NCBI GenBank assembly: GCA_029941865.1 | Contig: JAPYTO010000006.1 | Coordinates: 1-64,000, forward strand | Source of the DNA: Fuerstiella sp. | GTDB lineage: Bacteria > Planctomycetota > Planctomycetia > Planctomycetales > Planctomycetaceae | Length of the DNA stretch: 64,000 bases | Reading direction: 5' to 3' | Part shown: positions 1 to 9,338 of the stretch, one piece after another | Layout: the number at the start of each line of letters is the position of its first letter | Numbering within the stretch: the stretch's first letter is position 1 | The notes under the pieces: model-generated | The model's input: only the letters and a program-made list of their open reading frames with translations | What the model was told of the DNA's origin: nothing | Databases searched by the model: none | Program-made: the position numbers and the translations under genes

Positions 1-1234
1 GCACGATGGGAATTGCGGTCGACAGCATTCCGACGCCCAGGCCGGCAATGATGTTCGTGGCCGCTCCAGTCACCGACTGTTCGGCAATTTCCCGGACCGG
101 CTTCCCGTTACTTCCGGTGTAGTATTCCGTGACAACTCCAATCAGCAGACCGCAGCCAAGACCAATCAGTGTCGCCATAAAGACACCTACGCGGCCGAGT
201 TCCCGGCCGGCAAACGTCCATGTTTCCGGCATGACGCCCATAATGATGGCCAGACTGGCCAGCAGCATGAAGCCGGCAGCGACCAGTTCACCGCGGTTCA
301 ATGCTTTTTGTGGACTGGTGGATTCGTCTGCGTTGACAAAGAATGTGCCAACCACTGACGCAAGGACTCCGGCAGCTGCCAGGAACAACGGCAGCATGAC
401 GGCGGAAAGACCCTCCATATAGCCGTCCCGATAGCCAGAAAACTCAGGCAGCGGCGCGTACAAGGCCCCCAATACCATCGCACCGATAATGGAGCCGACG
501 TAGCTTTCAAACAGGTCCGCTCCCATGCCGGCGACATCACCGACGTTGTCGCCGACGTTATCCGCGATCGTGGCTGGATTAAGAGGATGATCTTCCGGGA
601 TCCCCGCCTCAACTTTACCCACGAGGTCGGCACCGACGTCAGCGGCCTTCGTATAAATACCACCACCGAGTCTTGCAAACAGCGCGACTGAAGATGCTCC
701 AAAGGAGAATCCGGTCAAAACGTTAATGGTGCGAGCCAGTCCACCGTCCTGAATTCCAAATTTCGTCGAGTAGAATATGAACAGGCCGCCCAGTCCGATA
801 ACGCCCAGTCCGACAACGGCCAGTCCCATGACGCTGCCGCCGCTGAAGGCCAGCTTCAAGGCCGGTGCCAGCCCTGTTCTGGCCGCATGAGCCGTGCGGA
901 CGTTCGCCTGCGTGGCGATTCGCATTCCCAGAAATCCCGCCAGGCCGGAAAACACCGCCCCTACGGCAAACGACATCGCAATGAGGGGATGGGAGTGCTC
1001 CTGAGAGCCGGACGCGTACAGCAACCCGCCGACGACCAGTAGAAAGACCAGCAGGACGGAGTACTCCGCCTTCAGAAACGCCATGGCTCCGCGAAGAATG
1101 TGAGCCGCGATCTGCTGCATTTGTTCGGTGCCGGAATCCTGTCCGACCACCCACCAGTATCGGTACGCGCTGAACGCGAGTCCGACAGCACCAATCGCTG
1201 GAACGCAAAAAGCCACCGTGTACATCGTCTGCAT
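1..1234 (-). CDS. hppA: Membrane-bound proton/sodium-pumping pyrophosphatase, C-terminus cut by the window edge
   Basis: Integral membrane pyrophosphatase that couples PPi hydrolysis to H+ or Na+ pumping. About 411 codons are present; the family is usually 650-800 residues, so the C-terminal third or more lies outside the window. Reading the minus strand gives the family signature: GGGIYTKAADVGADLVGKVE, followed by the DNVGDNVGD motif, where Asp, Lys and Glu residues bind Mg-PPi. Several long hydrophobic segments come before and after it. The Ala/Lys position that decides K+ dependence lies further downstream and cannot be read. Two ATGs compete (1234 and 1225); 1234 has GGGAGA about 10 bases upstream and is preferred. 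A TATATT-like box lies upstream near 1338-1343. Confidence 0.95.
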   Translation of the reverse strand, partial: MQTMYTVAFCVPAIGAVGLAFSAYRYWWVVGQDSGTEQMQQIAAHILRGAMAFLKAEYSVLLVFLLVVGGLLYASGSQEHSHPLIAMSFAVGAVFSGLAGFLGMRIATQANVRTAHAARTGLAPALKLAFSGGSVMGLAVVGLGVIGLGGLFIFYSTKFGIQDGGLARTINVLTGFSFGASSVALFARLGGGIYTKAADVGADLVGKVEAGIPEDHPLNPATIADNVGDNVGDVAGMGADLFESYVGSIIGAMVLGALYAPLPEFSGYRDGYMEGLSAVMLPLFLAAAGVLASVVGTFFVNADESTSPQKALNRGELVAAGFMLLASLAIIMGVMPETWTFAGRELGRVGVFMATLIGLGCGLLIGVVTEYYTGSNGKPVREIAEQSVTGAATNIIAGLGVGMLSTAIPIV

Positions 1235-1731
1235 CCTTGTGAATTCTCCCGTGTTACTCTCCTATTCTGGCGTTAGTTACCGTGTCGGTCTTGCTGCGGA
1301 CAGTCTGTTTCGCAGGGTTTCTTGATCATCGCGAATAATATATTGAACCGCGAAACGGGCCAGCGCGGCCTTGCGTCAGTCGACCGCCCCTGCTCACGTA
1401 TCGGGACGGTCAAGTGAGACATTGTCGGCCCCTGAAACTCGCACGTTTTCTGCAGGGTCGAGACCGCCTACAGGTTTTCCACACGCCAGTCAGTCAGTCG
1501 GCCCAAAGTCGAATCGTTGCTGCATTCGTCTGTGCCGGACTGCACAACTTGCCATTCCGCCGGAAGCGCGTAGAGTGTGCAGCCATCGCTCATGGTCGTA
1601 ATCGCGACGGCGGAATCCGCTCGGATGTGCACGCGGCCAACGAGTTCTGATAAGAAAAACACTGGCTTCCGCGATCGGGAGTGTGCAGGCCCATTCGGAA
1701 AATGCTCCAGACATTGGAACCTGGTACGCAA
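1235..1731. other. Divergent intergenic region between hppA and the oleC-like gene
   Basis: It should carry the promoters of both flanking genes. On the minus strand a 64-codon frame with a GTG start runs from 1662 to 1468 and reads like plausible protein, with no recognised motif; it is too weakly supported to call as a gene. No repeat or RNA gene was recognised. Confidence 0.4.
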
Positions 1732-3390
1732 ATGCAGCGTCCTCTTAATATCGCCGACCGACTGCGAACCTCCGCCGAAGTGGTGCCGCATCAGCGAGCG
1801 GTCGTTTTTCCAGACGGACGTGATCAGGCGGGGCGAGTTGCCTACACACAGTTGACGTTTGAACAACTGGATCATGAAGCCGACTGCATTGCCCGTGGTC
1901 TGATCAGCATGGGAGTGCAGCCCGGCGATCGGTTGGCCATGTTTGTGCCGCCCTCGCTGGAATCGATCTCCCTGACGTTCGGCATGTTTCGGTCCGGAGC
2001 CGTCTGCACGATGATCGATCCGGGCATGGGAAAAGCCAACGTGTTTCGCTGCCTTGACCAGTGTGAACCGAGCGGCTTTATCGCGATCCCCATCGTTCAA
2101 TTTGTCCGGCAGCTGAAGTTCCGACGTTATGGCAATGCTCGCTTCAATGTTGTCGTGGGCCCCAAAAGGCGGCGGTTCGGCTGTCCGGCCTATGCCGACC
2201 TGTTGCGGGCGGGGGCCGATGCGTCGATCAATCTGCCACAGACCATGTCGACGGATCAGGCGGCCATTATCTTCACCAGCGGCAGCACCGGACCGCCGAA
2301 GGGCGTGTCATACGAACACGGGATGTTTGATGGTCAGGTTGATCTGATTCGGGACCGATTCGATATCCAGCCCGGTGAAATTGATCTGCCCGGGTTTCCG
2401 CTGTTTGCACTGTTTAACATTGCGATGCAGGTGACGACGGTCATTCCCGATATGGACCCGACACGACCTGCCAACGTGGATCCGATTAAGATTCTGGAAG
2501 CTATCAATAACAACGGTGTCACGCAGGCCTTTGGTTCGCCCGCCCTGTGGAACACCGTCGGTCGCTATTGCGAGGAGCACAGTATTCAATTGCCGACGCT
2601 GCGACGAATTCTGTCGGCCGGTGCTCCCGTGCCCGATCATGTCCTGCGACGCATGATGACGGCGTTGCCTGCTGCCGCCGACATCTACACGCCGTACGGA
2701 GCGACCGAATGCCTGCCTGTCGCGGCGATCGGTGGTCGCCAGGTTCTGTCGGAAACAGCAGCACAAACCGCCAGGGGAGCAGGGACCTGTGTTGGCACCG
2801 TCTTCGAACAGATGCAGGTTCGCATTATCGATATCACGTTTGACCCGATCGTCGATATCGCCGATGCCAAAGAATGTCCACGTGGTGAAATCGGCGAGAT
2901 CGCCGTCAAAGGTCCGGTCGCGACCCGCGAGTACTTTCGTCGTCCTGACGCAACAGCTTTGGCCAAGATCAGGGACGGTGACGGATTCTGGCATCGCATG
3001 GGAGATACGGGCTACCTGGACGAGGACAACCGATTGTGGTTCTGTGGTCGCAAGTCACACATCGTCTTTACACCCGACGGCACGCTGTTTTCAGTCCGCT
3101 GTGAAGCCATCTTCAACCAGCATCCGCACATCTATCGTTGCGCGTTGGTCGGGATCGGCGAACACGGGAACCAGACGCCCGCAATTGTTGCTGAACCGGA
3201 ACAGGGACACTTTCCGGAATCCGAATCCGAAGGGGCACGGCTACGTGATGAACTGCTGGTGCTGGGAGCCGCCAACGACCTTACGAAAGGTATCAAGCGC
3301 GTACTGTTTCACCGGTCGCTGCCGGTTGATACTCGGCACAATGTCAAAATCGACCGCGAGGCTCTCGCCGCCTGGGCGGGCCGGCAGTAG
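1732..3390 (+). CDS. OleC-like fatty acid adenylate-forming enzyme (AMP-binding superfamily)
   Basis: Member of the acyl-CoA synthetase / NRPS adenylation superfamily, about 552 residues from the preferred start. The ATP-binding P-loop [10 protein letters not shown] lies near residues 182-191 and the A5-type YGATE motif near 322-326. The stretch [11 protein letters not shown] followed by [11 protein letters not shown] is characteristic of OleC, the beta-lactone synthetase of long-chain olefin biosynthesis (OleABCD), rather than of ordinary acyl-CoA ligases. ATGs at 1681, 1702 and 1732 are in frame; 1732 is chosen because the protein then begins [11 protein letters not shown], like OleC N-termini, although no strong ribosome site is visible. 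OleA, OleB and OleD are not in the window, so the olefin role is inference from family resemblance. It is transcribed away from hppA. Confidence 0.85.
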   Translation: MQRPLNIADRLRTSAEVVPHQRAVVFPDGRDQAGRVAYTQLTFEQLDHEADCIARGLISMGVQPGDRLAMFVPPSLESISLTFGMFRSGAVCTMIDPGMGKANVFRCLDQCEPSGFIAIPIVQFVRQLKFRRYGNARFNVVVGPKRRRFGCPAYADLLRAGADASINLPQTMSTDQAAIIFTSGSTGPPKGVSYEHGMFDGQVDLIRDRFDIQPGEIDLPGFPLFALFNIAMQVTTVIPDMDPTRPANVDPIKILEAINNNGVTQAFGSPALWNTVGRYCEEHSIQLPTLRRILSAGAPVPDHVLRRMMTALPAAADIYTPYGATECLPVAAIGGRQVLSETAAQTARGAGTCVGTVFEQMQVRIIDITFDPIVDIADAKECPRGEIGEIAVKGPVATREYFRRPDATALAKIRDGDGFWHRMGDTGYLDEDNRLWFCGRKSHIVFTPDGTLFSVRCEAIFNQHPHIYRCALVGIGEHGNQTPAIVAEPEQGHFPESESEGARLRDELLVLGAANDLTKGIKRVLFHRSLPVDTRHNVKIDREALAAWAGRQ

Positions 3391-3514
3391 CAGGAAGCAG
3401 CCTGTCAGGTTGTTTGGTACTGCAGGCTGCCAGCCAGTCGGCGCACTCGCCATGTTCACACGCTGCATCAAACCTGTCCCGTCCTCCCGTTGCTGCGCAA
3501 CACGCGAGTGATAA

Positions 3515-3660
3515 GGCGAGCCGGGGACGTAATTCCCCTGATTCATGCCCGTTCGGTGCGAAAGTCACCAGAACTCCCTTCACGACGCTTTTATTCGTGA
3601 CACAGGAAACGAGCGGACAAGGGAAACCCCGAATCAGGGCACTGACGTACCCCGCTCGCC
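3515..3660. repeat. Palindromic intergenic element, copy A (about 146 bp with 29-bp imperfect inverted ends)
   Basis: The left end (3515-3543) and the reverse complement of the right end (3632-3660) match closely: GGCGAGCCGGGGACGTA against GGCGAGCGGGGTACGTC. A second copy at 18712-18862 shares both ends and an internal box (TCGTGACACAGGAAAC here, TCATGACACAGAAAAC there). It fills most of the gap between two convergent genes. It has no coding capacity and is MITE- or REP-like. Confidence 0.7.
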
Positions 3661-3737
3661 CGCGCCAAATGCATGGGGCCAGTGTCTGTCCGGGTCACGT
3701 CTGCTGCTGGATACATGCAGCGAACACGTTTATGTCG

Positions 3738-5615
3738 TTACGGCAGCATCTTCCGGATGCGTTCGATGACCCCCGGCATCGCTTCCGACCAGCCGGACGC
3801 GTCGGCGCTGATGATGGCCATCCAGTTGTCTGACTGGCCGTCGTAGAGTGCCGCAACTTCAGACACGTCTTCCTGGTCAATTGCGATGATCAGCAAGCCG
3901 AGGGCAATCCGATCAATCGACACTTCATCCCGTGCCACTTTCGCCAGTTCTTCCAGCACCCAGCGTGACGTGCGGTTTCTACCCTGTCGGAACAGTTCGA
4001 CCGAGTGTTCCAGCAACATCTGAATAGCCGATACATCCGTGGAAACGGCGTCATGCAGTGACTCCGTGGCTGCCTGGAAATCATGCAGGTCCAGACTCCG
4101 GATTGTTGCCGCAACCATTCCTCGCGCATCGACGGGAGTAATCTCATCCAGTAATCGCTGTCGTTGGGCCCAGCCCTCCAGCCAGCCAATTCGTCTTCGA
4201 CCATTAGAAAAATAGACCGGGCCAAGCGATTCCATCTGAACCCGATACAGGCGTCTTAGTTGTTCCACTGTCATTTCCGAACTGGTAACGATGTCGACCT
4301 GTCGCAGTGCAGATGCGATGGCCTGAGCCATTCTTTGATGACCGCCGATCGTCGGATGGACGTGGTCGACGAAGGCATCAAATCCTGGAATCTGCTGAGG
4401 ACTGCGGTCAGCGATCGACGAATTCGCGTCAATGAGGGGCACCTGCGTTTCCCTCGCGATGGCAATTAGCTTCTCGCTTAAATTGTCCGGCATGCGTAAC
4501 GGGCAGATGTCCTGGTCTCTGGCCATCAGGTAATTGCGGCGGGCATCCTCAAACAGTCCCAGACGGTCCTGGCAACGGGCCATGCGGAAGTGCAGCAGAG
4601 GGAATTGGTTGTCGATCTCTGCGGCTTGCTGATAAAGCACTAACGCGGCTGCCGGGTCAGACTGCGTTTTGGCTGCCGCATTGTCGAACAGCGTCTGCCA
4701 CTGTTGTTCATCTGCAACGTCGATGTCCGTCCGATGTTCCGACTTAAATGGCGGGCAATCGCGGAGGTTTGCTCCCAGTTGAACCAGGATAATCGGCACT
4801 CCCGATGCCTGACACATCCGCACCATTGCGCGTACCGAATCGTCGAAGCTGTCAGTTACCTGCTGCCGCCATTTTTCGTCGCGGTGGTAAGACGCATAGC
4901 CGGCATCATCGTCAAGTCGTGCTTCCACGACTTCGGAGGAATCGCCTGGCGTGTCGTCGGGATCTTCAGTCGGTTCCTGTCGAGCTTCACCGCCCGCCAG
5001 TTTTCGGAGCAGCATCACCGTGCGGAGTGACTGTGCATATTCCTCAAGCCGGATCCGAAGGCCGGACCGTGCCTTGACGTCTGTATATGTCTGATCCTCA
5101 AGGAATTCGTTGTGCCCGGTCGCCAGGATTATCAAGTCCGGTTCATAGGTCAGCACTTCCTGAAGCAGTGGTCGCAGACGATAGCTGGCGTACGAAAGGC
5201 CGCCGCAGTTGATCGTCTGGTATCTGCGCGAGGGGTCGGCGGCATTCAGCTGCACATCCAGCCATTGACCGAATGCTGATTCCGGTCGATACGGCCGGCC
5301 CTGCACGGTTGATCCACCCAGGCAAAAAATGCGAAAATCATTCTCCGACTTTGTGGCGGGGAACTCCTGGCGCACGAAGAATCGCTGTCGCGCCAGGCGA
5401 GTTCGATACCGCTGCTCGTCTTCGTCAAGTTCGAACAGCCGGGCTGAATTGCCGAATCCGGCATGCAGATCCGCCGTTGCCAGGTCTCCAACGCCCGTGA
5501 CACGCAGGCCCAGTTCCAACATCGCTACGGGAAGGATGCCAAGGCCAACGGCAAGGGCCACGAACACGCGGCGTCGGCCTGGTCTGACCGGCTTGTTTTT
5601 TTCTTCAGCCAACAC
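3738..5615 (-). CDS. Membrane-anchored SGNH/GDSL hydrolase with an internal TPR-like segment
   Basis: Predicted 625-residue protein with a basic N-terminus and one hydrophobic segment (residues about 17-38) that would anchor it with the catalytic part outside the cytoplasm. SGNH blocks are visible: GGST with Ser102, GHNEF with Asn169, and D-H-V-H (417-420) supplying the Asp/His pair. Between them, residues about 320-370 look like tetratricopeptide repeats (ALVLYQQAAE and a following helix pair). Such proteins usually act as esterases or O-acetyl hydrolases/transferases on polysaccharide; the substrate here is unknown. It lies 23 bp downstream of glgC on the same strand, so the two are probably cotranscribed. 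Confidence 0.8.
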   Translation of the reverse strand: MLAEEKNKPVRPGRRRVFVALAVGLGILPVAMLELGLRVTGVGDLATADLHAGFGNSARLFELDEDEQRYRTRLARQRFFVRQEFPATKSENDFRIFCLGGSTVQGRPYRPESAFGQWLDVQLNAADPSRRYQTINCGGLSYASYRLRPLLQEVLTYEPDLIILATGHNEFLEDQTYTDVKARSGLRIRLEEYAQSLRTVMLLRKLAGGEARQEPTEDPDDTPGDSSEVVEARLDDDAGYASYHRDEKWRQQVTDSFDDSVRAMVRMCQASGVPIILVQLGANLRDCPPFKSEHRTDIDVADEQQWQTLFDNAAAKTQSDPAAALVLYQQAAEIDNQFPLLHFRMARCQDRLGLFEDARRNYLMARDQDICPLRMPDNLSEKLIAIARETQVPLIDANSSIADRSPQQIPGFDAFVDHVHPTIGGHQRMAQAIASALRQVDIVTSSEMTVEQLRRLYRVQMESLGPVYFSNGRRRIGWLEGWAQRQRLLDEITPVDARGMVAATIRSLDLHDFQAATESLHDAVSTDVSAIQMLLEHSVELFRQGRNRTSRWVLEELAKVARDEVSIDRIALGLLIIAIDQEDVSEVAALYDGQSDNWMAIISADASGWSEAMPGVIERIRKMLP

Positions 5616-5638
5616 GGGATTCCGGTATCAGGTCAGGC

Positions 5639-6943
5639 TCACAGGTCGGCACCGGAACGCAGTATGCTGGTACGGACTTCACGCTGGCCGATATGAGGCT
5701 TCAAAACGTTTGAATTTGTATCAAAACGGGCTTCTTTGGGAATGGCCACAATGCCGTTTTCTGAGACGGTCAGTCCGTGTTGACGATCTTCATCTGCGTC
5801 GTAACCAATCCGCATGCCTTCGGGAATCTGCACATTCTTATCAATGATTGCCCGCCGAATGCGTGCGTATCTGCCAATCAACACACCTTTGTACAGGATC
5901 GAGTCGCGTACTTCGGCGTAGCTGTTAATCCGAACGGATGGTCCCAGGATTGACCGTTCTACCGTTCCCCCGGAAACGATGGTACCGGGGCAGACCATAC
6001 TGTCCACTGCATATCCCACACGCTTGCTGCCGGGAGACGGGTCATTGAACACGAATTTCGGCGGTGGCAGCGGTTTTTGATAAGAACGAATTGGCCAGTC
6101 GGCATCATACAAATTGAATTTTGGATCGACTGAAATCAGATCCATATTCGCTTCGTAGTATGAATCCAGTGTTCCGACGTCCTTCCAATAACCCGGGTTC
6201 CCGGTTGTCTGATCGGAAAAACACCACGCCCGGACGAGATGTTCGTCGATGATGGACGGGATGATGTCTTTGCCGAAGTCGCGATCACTATTTGGCGAGT
6301 TGGCATCACGGCACAAATGCTCAAACAGGAACTCCGTACGAAACACATAAATGCCCATCGATGCCAGACATTGCGAAGGCTCGCCAGGCATCGACTCGGG
6401 ATACTCAGGCTTCTCGCTGAAGTTGACGACGCGGTTGTCTCGATCGACCTGCATCACGCCAAAGCGACGACCTTCTTCTATCGAAACCGGGACGCAGGCA
6501 ATGCTGCAGTCCGCTTCGGATTGCATATGATCGGATATGAACCGGCGGTAGTTCATCTGATAGATGTGATCACCGCTCAGAATCAGCACATGTTTCGGTG
6601 CCAGTTTTTCGATCGTGTAGATGTTCTGATAAAGAGCATCTGCGGTGCCCAGATACCAGTTCTCGCCGACGCGTTGTTCCGGGGGACGCACGCGCACAAA
6701 ATCGCCCAGTTCATTGCACAGAAAGTGCCAGCCACGTTCGATGTGTCGTTCAAGGCTGGCAGCTTTGTACTGCGTCACTACAAGGATCTTGCGCAGACCG
6801 CTGTTGATGCAGTTTGAAAGCGAAAAATCGATGATGCGAAAGGCACCGCCAAATGGTACAGCCGGCTTGCTGCGGTCCGCGGTGAGCGGTTCCAGGCGGG
6901 ACCCCTTGCCTCCCGCCAGCACCACCGAAAGAACATTGTTCAT
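5639..6943 (-). CDS. glgC: Glucose-1-phosphate adenylyltransferase (ADP-glucose pyrophosphorylase)
   Basis: Makes ADP-glucose from glucose-1-phosphate and ATP, the committed step of bacterial glycogen synthesis. The 434-residue product has the nucleotide-binding signature VVLAGGKGSRL, the KPAVPFGG substrate loop, SGDHIYQM around the catalytic metal-binding Asp, and a C-terminal left-handed beta-helix region typical of the family. The ATG at 6943 is preferred over two upstream in-frame ATGs because GGAGA lies about six bases before it and the domain begins immediately. It is followed closely by the SGNH hydrolase gene. No other glycogen genes are in the window. Confidence 0.95.
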   Translation of the reverse strand: MNNVLSVVLAGGKGSRLEPLTADRSKPAVPFGGAFRIIDFSLSNCINSGLRKILVVTQYKAASLERHIERGWHFLCNELGDFVRVRPPEQRVGENWYLGTADALYQNIYTIEKLAPKHVLILSGDHIYQMNYRRFISDHMQSEADCSIACVPVSIEEGRRFGVMQVDRDNRVVNFSEKPEYPESMPGEPSQCLASMGIYVFRTEFLFEHLCRDANSPNSDRDFGKDIIPSIIDEHLVRAWCFSDQTTGNPGYWKDVGTLDSYYEANMDLISVDPKFNLYDADWPIRSYQKPLPPPKFVFNDPSPGSKRVGYAVDSMVCPGTIVSGGTVERSILGPSVRINSYAEVRDSILYKGVLIGRYARIRRAIIDKNVQIPEGMRIGYDADEDRQHGLTVSENGIVAIPKEARFDTNSNVLKPHIGQREVRTSILRSGADL

Positions 6944-7148
6944 TGCTATCTCCATGCCAGCAGAACATGTGTTCACGTCAGCGTCGTCACGTGACTCCGA
7001 TTCACAGCAGCCCTGATTGGACTACCGTGCGAAATCTATCACGACACTTTTCCGAGTTCTTTGCGAAACACCTTCAATGGGTTCGCGTCCGTTTCGGATT
7101 CTCCATGGGGAGTACGTTAGTTTGCAGAATCCAACTCGTCGACGGAGT

Positions 7149-8390
7149 TTACTCGCTAATTTCCCCGTTTTTTATTCTTCTGGCGACGACCACGGCCGCT
7201 TTGCCGGCTTTGCGAACATAGAACAACACCTTGATGGGACCGTCTCCGCAGGGGAGTTGTTTTCGTAACGTGTTCGCGTTGACACTCAGGTGGCGACATT
7301 TGATTTCATAGTCACGGCCAGGGTTGGCACGCAGGTAACGCTTCAGTTCCTTTGGATTGTTCCCAAGGACTGCCTCGATGGCGAACCCTCGTACGAACGC
7401 GGTTTCCGGAATTGCCGCTCCGGTGAGATACTCATCCTCTTTGTCCATTCTTTGCATGCTGTGCATTTCCCCAACGGTATCGAGCAGACCGGATCGCACG
7501 ACGGCCGGATCAGGATCAAAGATGTAGTCGGAGAATGTGTCCGCGATCGGACACCATGCGTCCAGCGGGTCAGCGGCAAGTGATTCACCGGACGGCAAAA
7601 CGGTGGCTCGAAACGATTTTTCACCTGCCAGACTGCCAAACCAAACAGTCGCTTCGCGACATTCACCATTCTGGCTTACGAGTTCAATCTCACTCTGTGG
7701 AAATTTCTGCATAAAGTTGCTGGCCGGGCCCAGCTTCAGGGCTCCGCCGTCGGCCTTCTGGACCAGCTGCTGCATCCACTCCAGATCGGGATGGTAATGC
7801 TCAAGGCGTTTGGCGGGACGGTCACGTCCCTTCCGGCGATCCGGGTCCAGATGAACCAGCTTTCCGGAAAGGTCCAGGCTCAGGACATCCGTCGCGTTCT
7901 GGTGCCACGCGCCGCCTGCATGGACGGCGTCGTTTTCCCTCCAGGTTTCGATGTTCCACAGGCACCGAAGCAGCATCGCGGGATCCACATCGACCGATGT
8001 CACGCTTCCCCGTGACAGCAACGCAGCGGTATCCACGCCGATCCCGGAACAAAGATCGAAAACATGTTCGCCGTCGGGAAAACGTTGCGCCTTATGTTGA
8101 GCGACTTTCCAGGCAGTCGATTGTTCCAAACCCACCCGCGTCAGCCACAGTTTTTGGGCATCCGGCAATTTGCCTTCGGCTTTCGCTCTCGCTTCCTGAA
8201 CAACGATCGCTGCGCGGACCATCGCGGCATCGTACTCTGTCCGAAGTTTCTGTTGAACGGCCAGCTCGCTGCCGGATAGTGCCCGTAGCTGGTCAAACAA
8301 CGCGGGATTTGCCCGCATGCCGTTCAGTAGTGCAACTTCGTCCGTCACCTGTTGTATCCCGTTTGACAGCGACTGTCGAAGGCGAGCCAA
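7149..8390 (-). CDS. Class I SAM-dependent methyltransferase with THUMP-like C-terminal domain
   Basis: Protein of up to 413 residues. A helical N-terminus is followed by a Rossmann methyltransferase core with the SAM-binding motif VFDLCSGIGVDTAAL and a downstream VHLDPDRR, then a C-terminal region resembling the THUMP-like domain of uncharacterised bacterial methyltransferases. The substrate is probably RNA, inferred from the THUMP-like part only. The longest frame starts at a TTG with no clear ribosome site. Alternatives are GTG at codon 16 and ATG at codon 25, so the start is unsure. It lies downstream of scpB with a small tandem repeat between them. Confidence 0.8.
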   Translation of the reverse strand: MARLRQSLSNGIQQVTDEVALLNGMRANPALFDQLRALSGSELAVQQKLRTEYDAAMVRAAIVVQEARAKAEGKLPDAQKLWLTRVGLEQSTAWKVAQHKAQRFPDGEHVFDLCSGIGVDTAALLSRGSVTSVDVDPAMLLRCLWNIETWRENDAVHAGGAWHQNATDVLSLDLSGKLVHLDPDRRKGRDRPAKRLEHYHPDLEWMQQLVQKADGGALKLGPASNFMQKFPQSEIELVSQNGECREATVWFGSLAGEKSFRATVLPSGESLAADPLDAWCPIADTFSDYIFDPDPAVVRSGLLDTVGEMHSMQRMDKEDEYLTGAAIPETAFVRGFAIEAVLGNNPKELKRYLRANPGRDYEIKCRHLSVNANTLRKQLPCGDGPIKVLFYVRKAGKAAVVVARRIKNGEISE

Positions 8391-8414
8391 TTGTTTTCAT
8401 GCGGTCGTCCGAAC

Positions 8415-8468
8415 AGACCGCCGAAGGCAGGCAGACTGCCGAAGGCAAATAGACCGCCGACGGCGGTT
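8415..8468. repeat. Three tandem copies of an 18-bp unit
   Basis: Units at 8415-8432, 8433-8450 and 8451-8468 share the core AGACYGCCGAMGGC. They sit in the 92-bp gap between scpB and the methyltransferase gene. The array could arise by slippage; no function is evident. Confidence 0.75.
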
Positions 8469-8482
8469 GCGGTCAGGTTGTG

Positions 8483-9277
8483 TTACTTAAAACTGAACAC
8501 GTCGGCCTGTGGCAGGTCTGCCAGATCATTGAGACCAAAGAGGTCAAGGAAACGCTGGCCCGTACGGTAGGCCACATCAGACCGACGGCTGCCCGTTCGT
8601 TCCAGTTCCACAAGTCGCAGACGAAGCAGCTGCCGCAGTACCACCAAAGAATTCCGCTGACTGAGTTCTGCCACTTCCTTCTTGTCCACCGGCTGGTTGT
8701 AGGCGATGAACGCCAGCACTTCCAGGGTCTCAGGCGACAGCCGGACTTCTCTCGGTCCCAGGCCAAAGACTTTCAGCTGCACGTTGGCAAATTGCTCTTT
8801 CAGTTGCAGCCGAAAGCCACCTTCATGCAGGCAAATTTCGTAAGGACGGTTCTCAGTTGCGTACGACTCATTCAATTGATCGATCACGCGTACGGACAAT
8901 CTGGCGTCGGTATCATTGCCGATCAGCGACGCCAGTCGCCGCGCCGTTAGTGAGACGTCGCCACCGACAAATAGAGCGGCTTCGATGACCGCTCGTGGTG
9001 ACACCGGTGACGAATCCTGATCGTTCGAAGGGACGGCTGCCAGGGCGGACTCTTCTTCCGTCAGATCATCCGCCAGTTGCCGTCCAATGGACGTGAAGGC
9101 GGCTTCTTCGTCCACGTCGGATTCATCGTCGGTATCATCTGAAAGTTCGCGGAGAGCGGACCCCACCTGATACTCGGCCTCATCGATCGACTTCAGGGCT
9201 TCCCGGTACGCGAGTTCGATGTCGTCGACGGGCGGATCGTTGTTGTCGAGAGACGGCTCTTTGGATTCTTCAGCCAT
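8483..9277 (-). CDS. scpB: Segregation and condensation protein B (SMC-ScpAB complex)
   Basis: ScpB is a winged-helix dimer that, with ScpA and SMC, forms the bacterial condensin needed for chromosome organisation and segregation. The C-terminal half (from about residue 93) carries the recognisable family core: SPRAVIEAALFVGG, a GFRLQLK strand, the LSPETLEVLAFIAYNQPV helix-turn-helix and a final winged-helix part. The first 90 residues are an acidic low-complexity extension rich in Asp and Glu, longer than in most ScpB proteins. The ATG at 9277 has GGAAG upstream. scpA is not adjacent, which differs from the usual scpAB arrangement. Confidence 0.88.
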   Translation of the reverse strand: MAEESKEPSLDNNDPPVDDIELAYREALKSIDEAEYQVGSALRELSDDTDDESDVDEEAAFTSIGRQLADDLTEEESALAAVPSNDQDSSPVSPRAVIEAALFVGGDVSLTARRLASLIGNDTDARLSVRVIDQLNESYATENRPYEICLHEGGFRLQLKEQFANVQLKVFGLGPREVRLSPETLEVLAFIAYNQPVDKKEVAELSQRNSLVVLRQLLRLRLVELERTGSRRSDVAYRTGQRFLDLFGLNDLADLPQADVFSFK

Positions 9278-9338
9278 TGGTGCTTCCCTGCACGTGGAGT
9301 ACAGGCTGGGCTTCGTTTCGCGTCATGCGTTCCAGCTA

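Noticed and set aside
1468-1662. 64-codon minus-strand frame with GTG start
   Set aside because: Reads plausibly but has no family, no strong ribosome site and no supporting context.
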